From Pseudomonas sp. FP1742 (GTDB lineage Bacteria > Pseudomonadota > Gammaproteobacteria > Pseudomonadales > Pseudomonadaceae), in NCBI RefSeq assembly GCF_030687145.1, contig NZ_CP117460.1, positions 4,216,001-4,280,000 on the forward strand: a stretch of 64,000 nt of DNA, written 5' to 3'. The translations under genes were made by a program, and so were the position numbers. Positions 17,739-26,130 of this stretch are shown here, piece by piece; position 1 is the stretch's first letter; each line of letters opens with the position of its first letter. The notes under the pieces were generated by a model that was not told where the DNA came from, did not search any database, and saw only the letters and a program-made list of their open reading frames with translations.

Positions 17739-18461
17739 TTAAGCCGCACCGCCCTTGGCCTGTTGCTCCAGGTGCAGTTGCAGCTCTGGATCGATCTTCA
17801 GTGCAGCGGCCAGTTCGTCCAGATAATTGCGCTCGGCATCCTGCTGATCGTCCACCAGCATCACGCTGGCCAGGTACATCTCGGCGGCCATGCCCGGGTC
17901 CTGGGCGGACTGCGCCACATCGGCGGCATCCAGCGGCCGGGCGACTTCGTCATCGAGCCATTGTTGCAGTTGCGGGTCGTCGGTATGGCGGCCGATTTCA
18001 GTGCTGATCATTTGTTTCTCGGCGTCGTCGATACGGCCGTCGGCCTTGGCGGCGGCGATCAAGGCGCGAAGGATGGCGTGGCTGTGGTCTTCGATTTCCG
18101 GACCGGACAACAGATCAACGGTACGCGGCGCCTGTTGGGGTGCCGAGGCCTGGCTGCGTTGCCATGCCTGATAGGCCTGGAACGCCATCATCCCCAAAGA
18201 GGCCAACGCCGCATAGTTGGTGCCGCCCGAGCGCGTTTGGCTTGAACCGCCCGAAGGGGAACCGCCGCCCAACAGACCACCGAGCAAACCTCCCAGACCT
18301 CCGCCGCCAGCACCTCCACCCGCGCTGCCACCCAACAGGCCACCGAGCAAGCCACCCAAATCGCCCAAGCCGCCTTGAGTCGACGCCGCACCACCACCTT
18401 GTTGCGACAACGAGCCCTGGCCAGCTCGCAGTAATTGCTCAAGCAAATCGCTGGTGTTCAT
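17739..18461 (-). CDS. DUF533 / TerB-like protein (YebE type)
   Basis: A 240-residue protein. Residues about 1-85 are glycine- and serine-rich low complexity (GGLGGLLGGLLGGG repeats). A hydrophobic stretch around ALASLGMMAFQAYQAW follows, then a C-terminal TerB-like helical domain (about 120-235; AKADGRIDDAEKQMI, MLVDDQQDAERNYLDEL). The start at 18461 (MNTSDLLEQL) has GAGGA 8 nt upstream. YebE-type proteins are inner-membrane envelope-stress proteins; the role here is unknown. It is divergent from the VOC gene. Confidence 0.8.
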   Translation of the reverse strand: MNTSDLLEQLLRAGQGSLSQQGGGAASTQGGLGDLGGLLGGLLGGSAGGGAGGGGLGGLLGGLLGGGSPSGGSSQTRSGGTNYAALASLGMMAFQAYQAWQRSQASAPQQAPRTVDLLSGPEIEDHSHAILRALIAAAKADGRIDDAEKQMISTEIGRHTDDPQLQQWLDDEVARPLDAADVAQSAQDPGMAAEMYLASVMLVDDQQDAERNYLDELAAALKIDPELQLHLEQQAKGGAA

Positions 18462-18628
18462 GACGACGTCCTCATTGATGGGCAGAAACCAAGTCAGGCA
18501 ACGATAGTCCTCGCCGGACATTCCGCCAACTCCGTCTGGCTGACGTCAAAAGATGCCTCTTCACACTCCTGACAGAAACTGACAGCGCCTCCTTTTATGC
18601 TGCGTCCACCTTCTAATGGAGCAACCCC

Positions 18629-18994
18629 ATGATCACTCCCCGTTTCATTTTGCTTTTCGTGGACAACCCCGCCGTCAGTGCACGGTTTTATGAGTTTCTG
18701 CTGGAGCGCAAGCCCGTGGAAGAATCGCCGACCTTCGCCCTGTTTGTCCTGGACGACGGCTATAAACTGGGGCTCTGGTCGCGGCATACCGCCGAACCTG
18801 CAACGACTGTAACGGGCGGCGGGACCGAGCTGGCGTTCCCGGTGGAGTCTGCCGAACAGGTCGATGCACTGTTTGCCAAGTGGAGCGCTCTCGGGCTGAC
18901 CATGCTGCAAACACCGACCGAACTCGACTTCGGTCGCACCTTCGTCGCCCTTGACCCGGATAGCCATCGGCTGCGGGTGTTCTTTCCTCATTAA
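18629..18994 (+). CDS. VOC-family (glyoxalase-fold) small protein
   Basis: A 121-residue single VOC domain (MITPRFILLFVDNPAVSARF... FVALDPDSHRLRVFFPH). The C-terminal ALDPDSHRLRVF is the usual metal-side strand of this fold. GGAG precedes ATG. A factor-independent terminator follows at 19027, so it is a single-gene unit. Dioxygenase, glyoxalase and drug-binding proteins share the fold, so no activity is assigned. Confidence 0.8.
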   Translation: MITPRFILLFVDNPAVSARFYEFLLERKPVEESPTFALFVLDDGYKLGLWSRHTAEPATTVTGGGTELAFPVESAEQVDALFAKWSALGLTMLQTPTELDFGRTFVALDPDSHRLRVFFPH

Positions 18995-19026
18995 GCTGAC
19001 AACACAGGCAGACAACGCTCATGACG

Positions 19027-19055
19027 TACCCCGGATATTTCCGGGGTATTTTTTT
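19027..19055 (+). terminator. rho-independent terminator after VOC gene
   Basis: An 8-bp stem TACCCCGG/CCGGGGTA with a 6-nt loop is followed by seven T residues. It closes the VOC transcript 33 bp after the stop. Confidence 0.9.
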
Positions 19056-19191
19056 GCGCGGCGTCTAAGATTCAAAGGTGGTGAACCTTATCCCCGAAAA
19101 TCCGGTCGATACCTGCAACCCGATCCGGTTTGCCGACGCCCTCAATAGCAGGGTGATAACTGGCTTGCTTCATTTTCTGGAGAACGCCCCC

Positions 19192-19914
19192 GTGATATCC
19201 ACCGTACACATCGCCAGGCTCAAAGCATGGGGCGCCCATGGTTTTACCGCCACCGGCGTGGTCACAGCCTTTCTCGCGACCCTCGCCCTGCTGGAAAACC
19301 AGCCCACCAATTGCCTGCTGTGGCTGGGCGTGGCGCTGATTGTCGACGGGCTGGACGGTGCGCTGGCGCGCAAGGTCAATGTACAGTCGGTGCTGCCGAG
19401 TTTCGACGGTTCGATCCTTGACCTGGTGATCGATTACCTGACGTATGTGTTCATTCCGGCGCTGTTCATCTATCGCTACATTCCGTTGCCGGACTACACC
19501 CTGCTGCTGACCGTGTCGCTGATTCTGGTGTCGTCGCTGTTTTGCTTCTGCAACGTCAATATGAAAAGCACAGACAATTATTTTCAGGGCTTCCCCGCCG
19601 CGTGGAACGTAGTCGCGCTGTGCCTGTACATCATCGATCCGTCGCCGTGGATCACCTTGCTCACCGTCATCGGCCTGGCGCTATTGACCGTGACCCGGAT
19701 GAAATTCCTGCACCCGTTCCGCGTGCGGCGGTTCATGCCGATCAACATTGCCGTGACGGCCATCTGGTTGCTGTGCAGTTTGTCGCTGGTGGTCAACCAT
19801 CCAGTGATCAACCCGATGGTCATGGGGCTTTGGTTGCTGATGTCGGCGTACTTCCTGGGGATCTGCATCTGGCGCACGGCGCTGGAGTGGTTCGACGGCT
19901 CGCGGCTCAAATAG
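19192..19914 (+). CDS. pcs: phosphatidylcholine synthase
   Basis: A 240-residue multispanning CDP-alcohol phosphatidyltransferase. Pcs condenses choline with CDP-diacylglycerol to make phosphatidylcholine in the inner membrane. The signature D-G-x2-D-G-x-L-A-R...G-x3-D-x3-D is intact (VDGLDGALARKV, then FDGSILDLVIDYL). I choose GTG 19192 (VISTVHIARLKAWGAHGF) because GGAGAA sits 7-10 nt before it and the length fits the family; an in-frame GTG at 19078 lies almost on top of the upstream terminator. The DUF488 gene follows after 11 bp. Confidence 0.88.
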   Translation: MISTVHIARLKAWGAHGFTATGVVTAFLATLALLENQPTNCLLWLGVALIVDGLDGALARKVNVQSVLPSFDGSILDLVIDYLTYVFIPALFIYRYIPLPDYTLLLTVSLILVSSLFCFCNVNMKSTDNYFQGFPAAWNVVALCLYIIDPSPWITLLTVIGLALLTVTRMKFLHPFRVRRFMPINIAVTAIWLLCSLSLVVNHPVINPMVMGLWLLMSAYFLGICIWRTALEWFDGSRLK

Positions 19915-19925
19915 GCACTGCAATC

Positions 19926-20312
19926 ATGCCCATCCATATCGTGCGACTCGGTTCACCCCGCACCGCAAATGAAGGCCTGCGCCTGGGCACGGTACGCCGC
20001 CCGCCCCGTGGCGTACCGAAGGCCGAATTCGCCAGCCGTGATTTCTATGATGTGTGGCAACCGCTGCTGTCCCCCAGCCCCGAACTGGTGGCCGAAGCCA
20101 AGGCGGCAGAAGATGCCAAAGCCTGGGAGAACTTCAAGCGCAAGTTCAAGGCCGAGATGAACCATCCCGCGCCCAGTCAGTTGCTGGACCTGCTGGCCGC
20201 CCTCTCCCATCAAACCTCACTGGCCGTTGGGTGTTACTGCGAAGACGAGGCGCGTTGCCACCGGTCCGTATTGCGCGAGCTACTTGAGGCCCGGGGCGCA
20301 AAGGTTGTTTAG
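19926..20312 (+). CDS. DUF488 family protein
   Basis: A 128-residue DUF488 protein (N-terminal HIVRLGSPRTANEGLRLGTV, middle YDVWQPLLSPSPELV, C-terminal VGCYCEDEARCHRSVL). The CYCEDEARCHR segment with its cysteines and histidine is the family hallmark. It begins 11 bp after pcs and is probably co-transcribed. Function is unknown. Confidence 0.85.
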   Translation: MPIHIVRLGSPRTANEGLRLGTVRRPPRGVPKAEFASRDFYDVWQPLLSPSPELVAEAKAAEDAKAWENFKRKFKAEMNHPAPSQLLDLLAALSHQTSLAVGCYCEDEARCHRSVLRELLEARGAKVV

Positions 20313-20336
20313 ATAAAAAGAACACCACAAATCCCC

Positions 20337-20561
20337 TGTGGGAGCGGGCTTGCCCGCGAAGAGGCCATCACATTCAACATCCATATCGCCTGACACACCG
20401 CCTTCGCGAGCAAGCCCGCTCCCACATCAGAATTTCGGCGTGCCCTACATCGCGTGAACACCACAAATCCCTGTGGGAGCGGGCTTGCCCGCGAAGAGGC
20501 CATCACATTCGACATCCATATCGCCTGACACACCGCCTTCGCGAGCAAGCCCGCTCCCACA
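20337..20561. repeat. two tandem REP-pair units
   Basis: Two nearly identical REP pairs (20337-20426 and 20472-20561), each with the forward copy reading TTGCCCGCGAAGAGGCC. They repeat with a period of about 135 bp, including the spacer TCAGAATTTCGGCGTGCCC. They take up much of the 407-bp gap between the DUF488 and Usp genes; the remainder is the Usp promoter region. The same two-unit layout and spacer recur at 39715-41108, where an IS interrupts the second unit. Confidence 0.92.
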
Positions 20562-20719
20562 TCAGAATTTCGGCGTGCCCTACATCGCATGAATATTGCG
20601 CTGCTCTGCCGGCCCGTTCGAGCGGCCAGGCGCCCCTGAGTCTGATCATGGTCAATAATGAAAGGATTGAGATGTATTGAACGACCACCGCCTGCTCGCC
20701 AACCCACGGGAGGATTGTC

Positions 20720-21655
20720 ATGTCTGGTCAATCACGCTTCATGCTGGTCGCTTCACCGCTGATGGAACACAGCCCCGCCTTCGACCGGGCGGCGGCGCTG
20801 GCCAAGGCCGAGGGTGCGGCCCTGCACATCGTGGCTTTCGACTATCTGGAAGGCCTGGCGACCGCCAGCTTGGTCAACGAAAAGGCCCTGGAACAGATGC
20901 GCCTGGGGTACATCGAGCGCCACCGTCAATGGCTTGAGGAGCAGGCGCATCCCTTGCGCAAGATCGGTGTGCACGTCACCACGGAAGTGACCTGGGTCGA
21001 ACATCCGTTGGAGGAAATCCTGATTCACCTCAAAGAGCAGCCAATGGACGTGCTGATCAAGGCGCTGGAGCATCAATCGCGGCTGTCGCGGCTGTCGCGG
21101 CTGGTGTTTACACCCCTCGACGTACATTTGTTGCGTGAATGCCCGGTGCCGCTGCATTTCGTCAGCCATGCCACTCGTGCGTTACCGCGCAAGATCGTCG
21201 CCGCGATCGACCCGTATCATCGCGATGATCAATACAAAAGCTTCAACGACCGGATCCTTCACGAAGCGTCGAAACTGGCGAGCGCCTGCAACGCCGAGCT
21301 CGATGTGGTCTACGCCTATGACCTTTCAGCCATCAGCGCGGACGAGTTCAACTTCTACAACGGTTCGGCGCTTCTCTCTTCGGGCCAGGTCAAGACCTTG
21401 TACGACCTTCAGGAGGATGCGTTCAACGAACTGGCCGCGCGCAACGGCATCGCGCCGGAGCAGCGGCACATGGTCATGGGCAACCCGACCAAGGTGCTGA
21501 CCCACTACGCCGAGACCCATGATGTGGATGTGATCGTCATGGGCCGGATCGGCCATCGCGGCATGGGCCGGTTGATCGGCAGCACGGTGGAGCATGTGCT
21601 GTACAAAATGCCGTGCAGCGTGTGGGTGGTGTACACCGAATCACTGGATGAGTGA
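20720..21655 (+). CDS. tandem universal stress protein
   Basis: A 311-residue protein with two UspA-type domains (about 1-150 and 155-308). The C-terminal domain has the nucleotide-binding pattern VIVMGRIGHRGMGRLIGSTVEHVL (G-2x-G-9x-G-S/T type). GGGAGGA precedes ATG by 5 nt. It is a single-gene unit, similar to UspE-like two-domain proteins. Likely stress or anaerobic survival; no specific partner is visible. Confidence 0.87.
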   Translation: MSGQSRFMLVASPLMEHSPAFDRAAALAKAEGAALHIVAFDYLEGLATASLVNEKALEQMRLGYIERHRQWLEEQAHPLRKIGVHVTTEVTWVEHPLEEILIHLKEQPMDVLIKALEHQSRLSRLSRLVFTPLDVHLLRECPVPLHFVSHATRALPRKIVAAIDPYHRDDQYKSFNDRILHEASKLASACNAELDVVYAYDLSAISADEFNFYNGSALLSSGQVKTLYDLQEDAFNELAARNGIAPEQRHMVMGNPTKVLTHYAETHDVDVIVMGRIGHRGMGRLIGSTVEHVLYKMPCSVWVVYTESLDE

Positions 21656-21705
21656 CTGCAACGGCTGAATACCAAATTGTGCACATACCTTTGTGGACGC
21701 GCCCC

Positions 21706-21817
21706 CTGTGGCGAGGGGGCTTGTCGGAACGCCGCACCGCCCCGTTCGGCTGCGAAGCAGTCGCAAAGCTTTTGGGGCCGCTTCGCGACCCAACGGGGGC
21801 AAGCCCCCTCGCCACAG
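21706..21817. repeat. second REP family, inverted pair
   Basis: CTGTGGCGAGGGGGCTTG followed about 75 bp later by its inverse, ending CAAGCCCCCTCGCCACAG. This class differs in sequence from the GTGGGAGCGGGC class. Another copy lies at 42912-43027. It sits between the convergent Usp and methyltransferase genes. Confidence 0.88.
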
Positions 21818-21851
21818 AAGGTCGCGCCCACAGGGATTTTACGTTCTCGAC

Positions 21852-22664
21852 TCAACGCCGGGTGATCACCACCTCCAGGTATTCACCGGGCACCACCAGC
21901 GACCGCTCCCCTGCTCGGTTCAGGCGCTTGAGCAGTTCCGTCAGGTCGTTTTCCAGGGCGGCGGCCCCTTCAGGTGGCAGGGTGGCGAAGGCCTTGTGAA
22001 CCGGGCCATACCAGCTGCGGAAGGTATCGATGAAATGGGCGGGCGAACGATAGCGGAAGTTGAATAAGCGTCGTGTCACCTGAAGCACGAAGTCGCGCTG
22101 ATCGAAATGCGAGTGCAACCACGCTTCGGAGCCCCAGTTTGAAGGCGGTTGCGCCCCTACGGGTGGCGGCATGTGGCGCCCCAGGACCTTGAACATCTGG
22201 CCGACAAAGCCTTCGGGCGTCCAGTTGGCAAGGCCGATCCGGCCTCCCGGACGACACACCCGCGCCAGTTCCGCAGCCGCCTTGGGTTGATCGGGCGTAA
22301 ACATCACCCCAAAGGTCGAGAGCACGGCATCGAAACTGGCATCCTCGAAAGGTAGCGCCTCGGCGTCGGCCACCTGAAAGGTCACGTTCAGGTGTTCCGC
22401 CCGTGCCCGGTCTTCGCCGCGTTCAAGCAACTTGGCCACATAGTCGGTGGACGTGACCTTACAACCCCGACGCGCAGCGGCAAGCGTTGCATTACCGTTG
22501 CCCGCGGCGACGTCCAGCACCCGCTCATCACAGAGCAAGTCACAGGCTTCGGCCAATAGCTCGCCGACGATCTGTAAAGTGGTGCCGATCACGGCATAGT
22601 CACCGCTGGCCCACGCAGTCATCTGACGGTTTTTCAGGGCGGTGAGATCAATGGGTGTGCTCAT
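21852..22664 (-). CDS. class I SAM-dependent methyltransferase
   Basis: A 270-residue UbiE-like methyltransferase. Motif I is VLDVAAGNGNATLAAARRG, motif II ADAEALPFEDASFDAVLSTF, and motif III is around RVCRPGGRIGLANWTPEG. The substrate is unknown; small-molecule methylation is likely. It lies upstream of nothing obvious and follows the DUF4242 gene on the same strand with a short gap (about 37 bp), so the two may be co-transcribed. Confidence 0.83.
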   Translation of the reverse strand: MSTPIDLTALKNRQMTAWASGDYAVIGTTLQIVGELLAEACDLLCDERVLDVAAGNGNATLAAARRGCKVTSTDYVAKLLERGEDRARAEHLNVTFQVADAEALPFEDASFDAVLSTFGVMFTPDQPKAAAELARVCRPGGRIGLANWTPEGFVGQMFKVLGRHMPPPVGAQPPSNWGSEAWLHSHFDQRDFVLQVTRRLFNFRYRSPAHFIDTFRSWYGPVHKAFATLPPEGAAALENDLTELLKRLNRAGERSLVVPGEYLEVVITRR

Positions 22665-22701
22665 GAAGTCTGCTCCGCTGCGGGTTGGAACGGGTCCCGG
22701 C

Positions 22702-22974
22702 TTACTCCGCCGTGGTGGGGTCGATGATGCTCATGACTCGGGAAACGCTGTTGATCGGAAAGCCACCTTGTTTGGCGTGCTCCCTGATGAGCTCTTCGCT
22801 CGGCGCGATGTACACGCAATAAATCTTGTCGCCCGTGACGTAACTCTGCTGCCATTGCACTTCTGGCCCCAACCCGCGCAACACATCGCAGGATTTTTGC
22901 GAGATCGCTTTGAGTTCCTGTTGCGGCAGTGCGCCGGCTCCCGGAAGCTCGCGCTCAATAATGAACTTAGGCAT
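22702..22974 (-). CDS. DUF4242 small protein
   Basis: A 90-residue ferredoxin-fold-like protein of the DUF4242 family (MPKFIIERELPGAGALP..., ending SVSRVMSIIDPTTAE). The related Streptomyces protein SCO4226 binds nickel; whether this one binds metal is unknown. The start at 22974 is preferred because GGGAGG precedes it and longer frames add residues not seen in the family. It probably leads the methyltransferase gene. Confidence 0.78.
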   Translation of the reverse strand: MPKFIIERELPGAGALPQQELKAISQKSCDVLRGLGPEVQWQQSYVTGDKIYCVYIAPSEELIREHAKQGGFPINSVSRVMSIIDPTTAE

Positions 22975-23159
22975 GACAACCTCCCTTTCATGATCGTGAT
23001 GACAGGGTCGCAAGTGACCCTGTCCACAAACTAAAGCTCCCGGATACGTATCCGTCCTGCCCGATCGTCCGGCAGACTCACGAATGGCACCGCTCTCCGA
23101 TGCATGGTCGTTGATCTGTAACGCGGCATTGACAGGTTGGCGTGCTTGACCGGAACAGG

Positions 23160-24368
23160 TTACGCGGCAGGCGCCTTGGCCTCTTCCAACAGCTGCCGAA
23201 TCATCTGCTCCTGAGTCTCGTACCGACCCTCGCCAAAGTGGCTGTAACGCACCTGCCCCTTGGCATCGATCAGGTAGTGAGCCGGCCAGTACTGGTTGTC
23301 GAAGGCGCGCCAGATCGCGTAGTTGTTGTCGATCGCCACCGGGTAGGTGATACCGAGTTTCTGCACCTGATCGCGGACGTTGTCGAGGATGCGTTCGTAA
23401 CCGTATTCAGGGGTGTGCACGCCGATCACCACCAGGCCGTCCTTTTCGTATTTTTTCGCCCAGTCCTTCACGTAGGGCAAGGTGTGCTGGCAGTTGATGC
23501 AGTCGTAGGTCCAGAAATCCACCAGCACCACCTTGCCGCGCAGGGAGTCGTTACTCAGCGCCGGCGAGTTGAGCCATTCGACCGCGCCGGAGAGTGACGG
23601 CATCGCGCCTTTGGCCGCGTCCATCGAGTCGGCCTTGACCTTGCTGACCAGGTAATCGACCACTTTCGGCACGGTTTCCAGCACCTGCTGTTCAACGGTC
23701 GTGACGCCTTCGGACGAAGTGCCGGCGAGCAGTCTGTTATCGGTTCCGGTGGCGATGACCGCCGCCGCGACCAACACCCCGGCACCCGCGCCGCGACGCA
23801 GCCAACCGGTGACCGGAATCGACGGTTTCAAGCGATTGACCAAGCCGCGACCGGCGAAGATCAAGGTGCCCAGGGACAACGCGCTGCCCAGGCCATACGC
23901 AACCAGCAGCAGGCTGGTCTGGGCATTGGCGCCTTGCAGCATGGCGCCGGTGAGGATCACTCCGAGGATCGGCCCGGCACATGGCGCCCAGAGCAGACCA
24001 GTGGCGACGCCGATCATCACCGAGCCCAGCGGGCCGGACATTTTGCGGGTGTTGGGGTCGAGGCGATTGCCCAGCAACACGAACGGCCGCGCCAGCCAGC
24101 CACCGATGCGGGCGGAGATCAGCGACAGCGCAAACAGCACCATCACGATCAGCGCCACATGGCGGCCCGTGTTGTTGGCTTGCACCACCCAATCGCTGCT
24201 GACCACGGCCAGGCTGGAGACCAGGGCGAAGGTCAGGGCCATGCCGCCGAGGGTGAGCAGGATCGAGGTGCGTGTGCGTTTAACACCGGCAAACAGAAAC
24301 GGCACGACCGGGAGGATGCACGGGCTGAGGACGGTCAAAATGCCGCCCAGGAACGCGATGAGAAACAT
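23160..24368 (-). CDS. DipZ-like thiol-redox protein (CcdA + thioredoxin domain)
   Basis: A 402-residue protein. The first ~220 residues form a CcdA/DsbD-type membrane domain; cysteines lie in LSPCILPVVPF (about 16) and LWAPCAGPILG, the pair that relays electrons across the membrane. The C-terminal half is a TlpA/AhpC-like periplasmic domain, with redox motif YDCINCQHTLPY (C-x2-C). It should move reducing power to the periplasm for thiol repair or cytochrome c maturation. Start 24368 (MFLIAFLGGIL) is chosen; a 15-codon longer frame begins close to the REP. It is a single gene. Confidence 0.88.
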   Translation of the reverse strand: MFLIAFLGGILTVLSPCILPVVPFLFAGVKRTRTSILLTLGGMALTFALVSSLAVVSSDWVVQANNTGRHVALIVMVLFALSLISARIGGWLARPFVLLGNRLDPNTRKMSGPLGSVMIGVATGLLWAPCAGPILGVILTGAMLQGANAQTSLLLVAYGLGSALSLGTLIFAGRGLVNRLKPSIPVTGWLRRGAGAGVLVAAAVIATGTDNRLLAGTSSEGVTTVEQQVLETVPKVVDYLVSKVKADSMDAAKGAMPSLSGAVEWLNSPALSNDSLRGKVVLVDFWTYDCINCQHTLPYVKDWAKKYEKDGLVVIGVHTPEYGYERILDNVRDQVQKLGITYPVAIDNNYAIWRAFDNQYWPAHYLIDAKGQVRYSHFGEGRYETQEQMIRQLLEEAKAPAA

Positions 24369-24412
24369 GGGATCACCTTGAAAATGTGAAGGACGATATA
24401 CCGCCGTTCCCA

Positions 24413-24500
24413 TGTGGGAGGGCTTGCTCGCGAAGGCGGTGTGTCAGTCGACATCAATCTTGAATGTACCGGCCTCTTCGCGAGCAAGCCCGCTCCCACA
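24413..24500. repeat. REP inverted pair, forward copy degenerate
   Basis: The forward copy reads TGTGGGAGGGCTTGCTCG, lacking two bases of the usual TGTGGGAGCGGGCTTGC; the inverse copy is intact. It lies just upstream of the DipZ-like gene. Confidence 0.85.
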
Positions 24501-24536
24501 CTGGAACTACGGGAATGTACAGAGCGGTGCCTGGCT

Positions 24537-24758
24537 TCAGGCCTCCAACTGCTGGCCCTGCGGCGTGCGGCTGTAGCCGTTCTCTGCAATCAGTTGCCCC
24601 TGCGGTGTGCGGCTGGAACCATCCTCAGCCACCAGCGGCGTCAGTTGGAAGCAGGTGCTGCTGCCACAGCTGTTCTGTTCAACAGCCGCGTTGGCATGAG
24701 CGGCGACGCCGGCTACGGAAAAGACGATGGCGGTCAAAAAGCGGGTGACGTTGTTCAT
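24537..24758 (-). CDS. small secreted protein with a C-terminal repeat
   Basis: A 73-residue protein that I cannot assign to a named family. A signal peptide covers residues 1-24 (FLTAIVFSVAGVAAHANA). The mature part has two cysteines (NSCGSSTCFQL), then two copies of a roughly 14-residue repeat, VAEDGSSRTPQGQ and IAENGYSRTPQGQ. It is probably periplasmic. It lies on the minus strand after the DUF2790 gene and may share its promoter region. Confidence 0.7.
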   Translation of the reverse strand: MNNVTRFLTAIVFSVAGVAAHANAAVEQNSCGSSTCFQLTPLVAEDGSSRTPQGQLIAENGYSRTPQGQQLEA

Positions 24759-24808
24759 GGGGTTCTTCCTGTTTCAAAAAAGGGATTGATAACGGGTGAG
24801 CAAAGGAC

Positions 24809-25072
24809 TCAGTTGTCTTCGTTGCAGTTGTCAGCGAATTTGCGGTAATCAAGGGCCTGGGTTTTGCCTTGGGAATCCAGGTAGGTCATCCGCGCATTCA
24901 CGATCCCGCAGGAAGGCGTGGCGTCCTCTTTCATCGACAGCACTTTCTGGATGTCCAGGTGCGTGCCATAGGTGTAGGTTCGCGGGGTGACATCGGCTTC
25001 GGCACGGGCCGACAAGGTGCAGATGTTCAGGGCGGCAAACAGGCAGGCGGCGTAGACGGCTTTGGTATTCAT
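24809..25072 (-). CDS. DUF2790 small periplasmic protein
   Basis: An 87-residue protein. The signal peptide ends around LSARAEA (residues 1-25). The mature domain has the DUF2790 pattern YGTHLDIQKVLSM...PSCGIVNARMTYLDSQGK..LDYRKFADNC with two conserved cysteines. DUF2790 proteins are small Pseudomonas exports of unknown function. It is divergent from the response-regulator gene, and two GATACA-type sites lie in the shared upstream region. Confidence 0.82.
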   Translation of the reverse strand: MNTKAVYAACLFAALNICTLSARAEADVTPRTYTYGTHLDIQKVLSMKEDATPSCGIVNARMTYLDSQGKTQALDYRKFADNCNEDN

Positions 25073-25215
25073 GGTGGTTTCCTCGGGGCTTCAATGGGTC
25101 AATCGTTGCCAAATCGTTGATGGGGCCGAGGCGGTTTGGGTTTGCCTCGATGGAAGCCATTAGAAGCCCGCGAGGTATCCCGTCTGTGTCCGGAACAGGC
25201 GCGAGTAAATTGCTA

Positions 25216-25254
25216 TGTATCAACACCGGCCGGCGATACACAGCGATACAAACC
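25216..25254. promoter_or_regulatory. GATACA-type composite site 1
   Basis: TGTATC, 13 nt, then two 10-bp-spaced direct half-sites GATACACAGC and GATACAAACC. The 10-bp direct spacing suits an OmpR/PhoB-type regulator. It lies between the DUF2790 gene and the response-regulator gene. Confidence 0.6.
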
Positions 25255-25283
25255 CCCTGAAACCGGCTGTTTTTGCGTCCCCG

Positions 25284-25322
25284 TGTATCCTCCGACAGGC
25301 CAGATACACTGCAATACAAACC
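25284..25322. promoter_or_regulatory. GATACA-type composite site 2
   Basis: TGTATC, 13 nt, then GATACACTGC and AATACAAACC in 10-bp tandem. The spacing is identical to site 1. It lies 68 bp before the response-regulator start, a plausible activator position. The rest of the 317-bp gap holds no supported gene. Confidence 0.6.
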
Positions 25323-25389
25323 GCTGCGGGCGAGCGAGCCTTGACTCGGTAGACTGCGCGAAAACTCCTACTCAAGAGGCATGGCGACC

Positions 25390-26130
25390 ATGGAACACGT
25401 CGATCACATTCTCATCGTGGACGATGACCGCGAGATCCGGGAACTGGTAGGCAATTACCTGAAGAAGAACGGCCTGCGCACCACCGTGGTGGCGGATGGA
25501 CGGCAGATGCGCGCGTTTCTGGAGACCACGCCGGTGGACCTGATCGTGCTCGACATCATGATGCCGGGCGACGATGGCCTGCTGCTCTGCCGCGAGCTGC
25601 GCGCCGGTAAACACAAGGCCACGCCGGTGCTGATGCTCACCGCGCGCAACGATGAAACCGACCGCATCATCGGCCTGGAAATGGGCGCCGACGACTACCT
25701 GGTCAAACCGTTCGCCGCCCGTGAACTGCTCGCCCGGATCAACGCCGTACTGCGGCGCACGCGGATGCTGCCGCCGAATCTGGTGATCACCGAAAGCGGT
25801 CGCCTGCTGGCGTTCGGTCGCTGGCGCCTGGACACCTCGGCCCGGCATCTGCTGGATCAGGACGGCACCATGGTCGCCCTCAGCGGCGCGGAATATCGTT
25901 TGCTGCGGGTGTTCCTCGATCATCCTCAGCGGGTGCTCAATCGCGACCAGTTGCTCAACCTGACTCAAGGGCGCGACGCCGACCTGTTTGACCGCTCGAT
26001 CGATTTGCTGGTCAGCCGCTTGCGTCAGCGCCTGCTCGACGACGCCCGGGAACCGGCCTACATCAAGACCGTACGCAGCGAAGGCTATGTGTTTTCCCTG
26101 CCGGTGGAAGTGCTCGGTGCGCCGTCATGA
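25390..26130 (+). CDS. OmpR-family response regulator
   Basis: A 246-residue regulator. The receiver domain (about 1-120) has the acidic pocket VDDD, the phospho-acceptor Asp in VLDIMMPGDDG, T in MLTARND and K in YLVKPF. The C-terminal winged helix (about 145-240) has RSIDLLVSRLRQRL and VRSEGYVF. I prefer ATG 25390 because AGAGG lies 10 nt upstream; ATG 25381 would leave 1 nt. It overlaps the histidine kinase by ATGA. The three GATACA sites in the window fit the direct-repeat operators of this class, so it may be autoregulated. I do not recognise the specific system. Confidence 0.88.
   Translation: MEHVDHILIVDDDREIRELVGNYLKKNGLRTTVVADGRQMRAFLETTPVDLIVLDIMMPGDDGLLLCRELRAGKHKATPVLMLTARNDETDRIIGLEMGADDYLVKPFAARELLARINAVLRRTRMLPPNLVITESGRLLAFGRWRLDTSARHLLDQDGTMVALSGAEYRLLRVFLDHPQRVLNRDQLLNLTQGRDADLFDRSIDLLVSRLRQRLLDDAREPAYIKTVRSEGYVFSLPVEVLGAPS

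Noticed and set aside
20337..20561. Possible CRISPR array
   Set aside because: Units are palindromic REPs with conserved rather than unique spacers, and no cas genes are present.
24413..24500. Degenerate REP as a special regulatory element of the DipZ-like gene
   Set aside because: The loss of two bases is the only oddity; nothing else links it to regulation.
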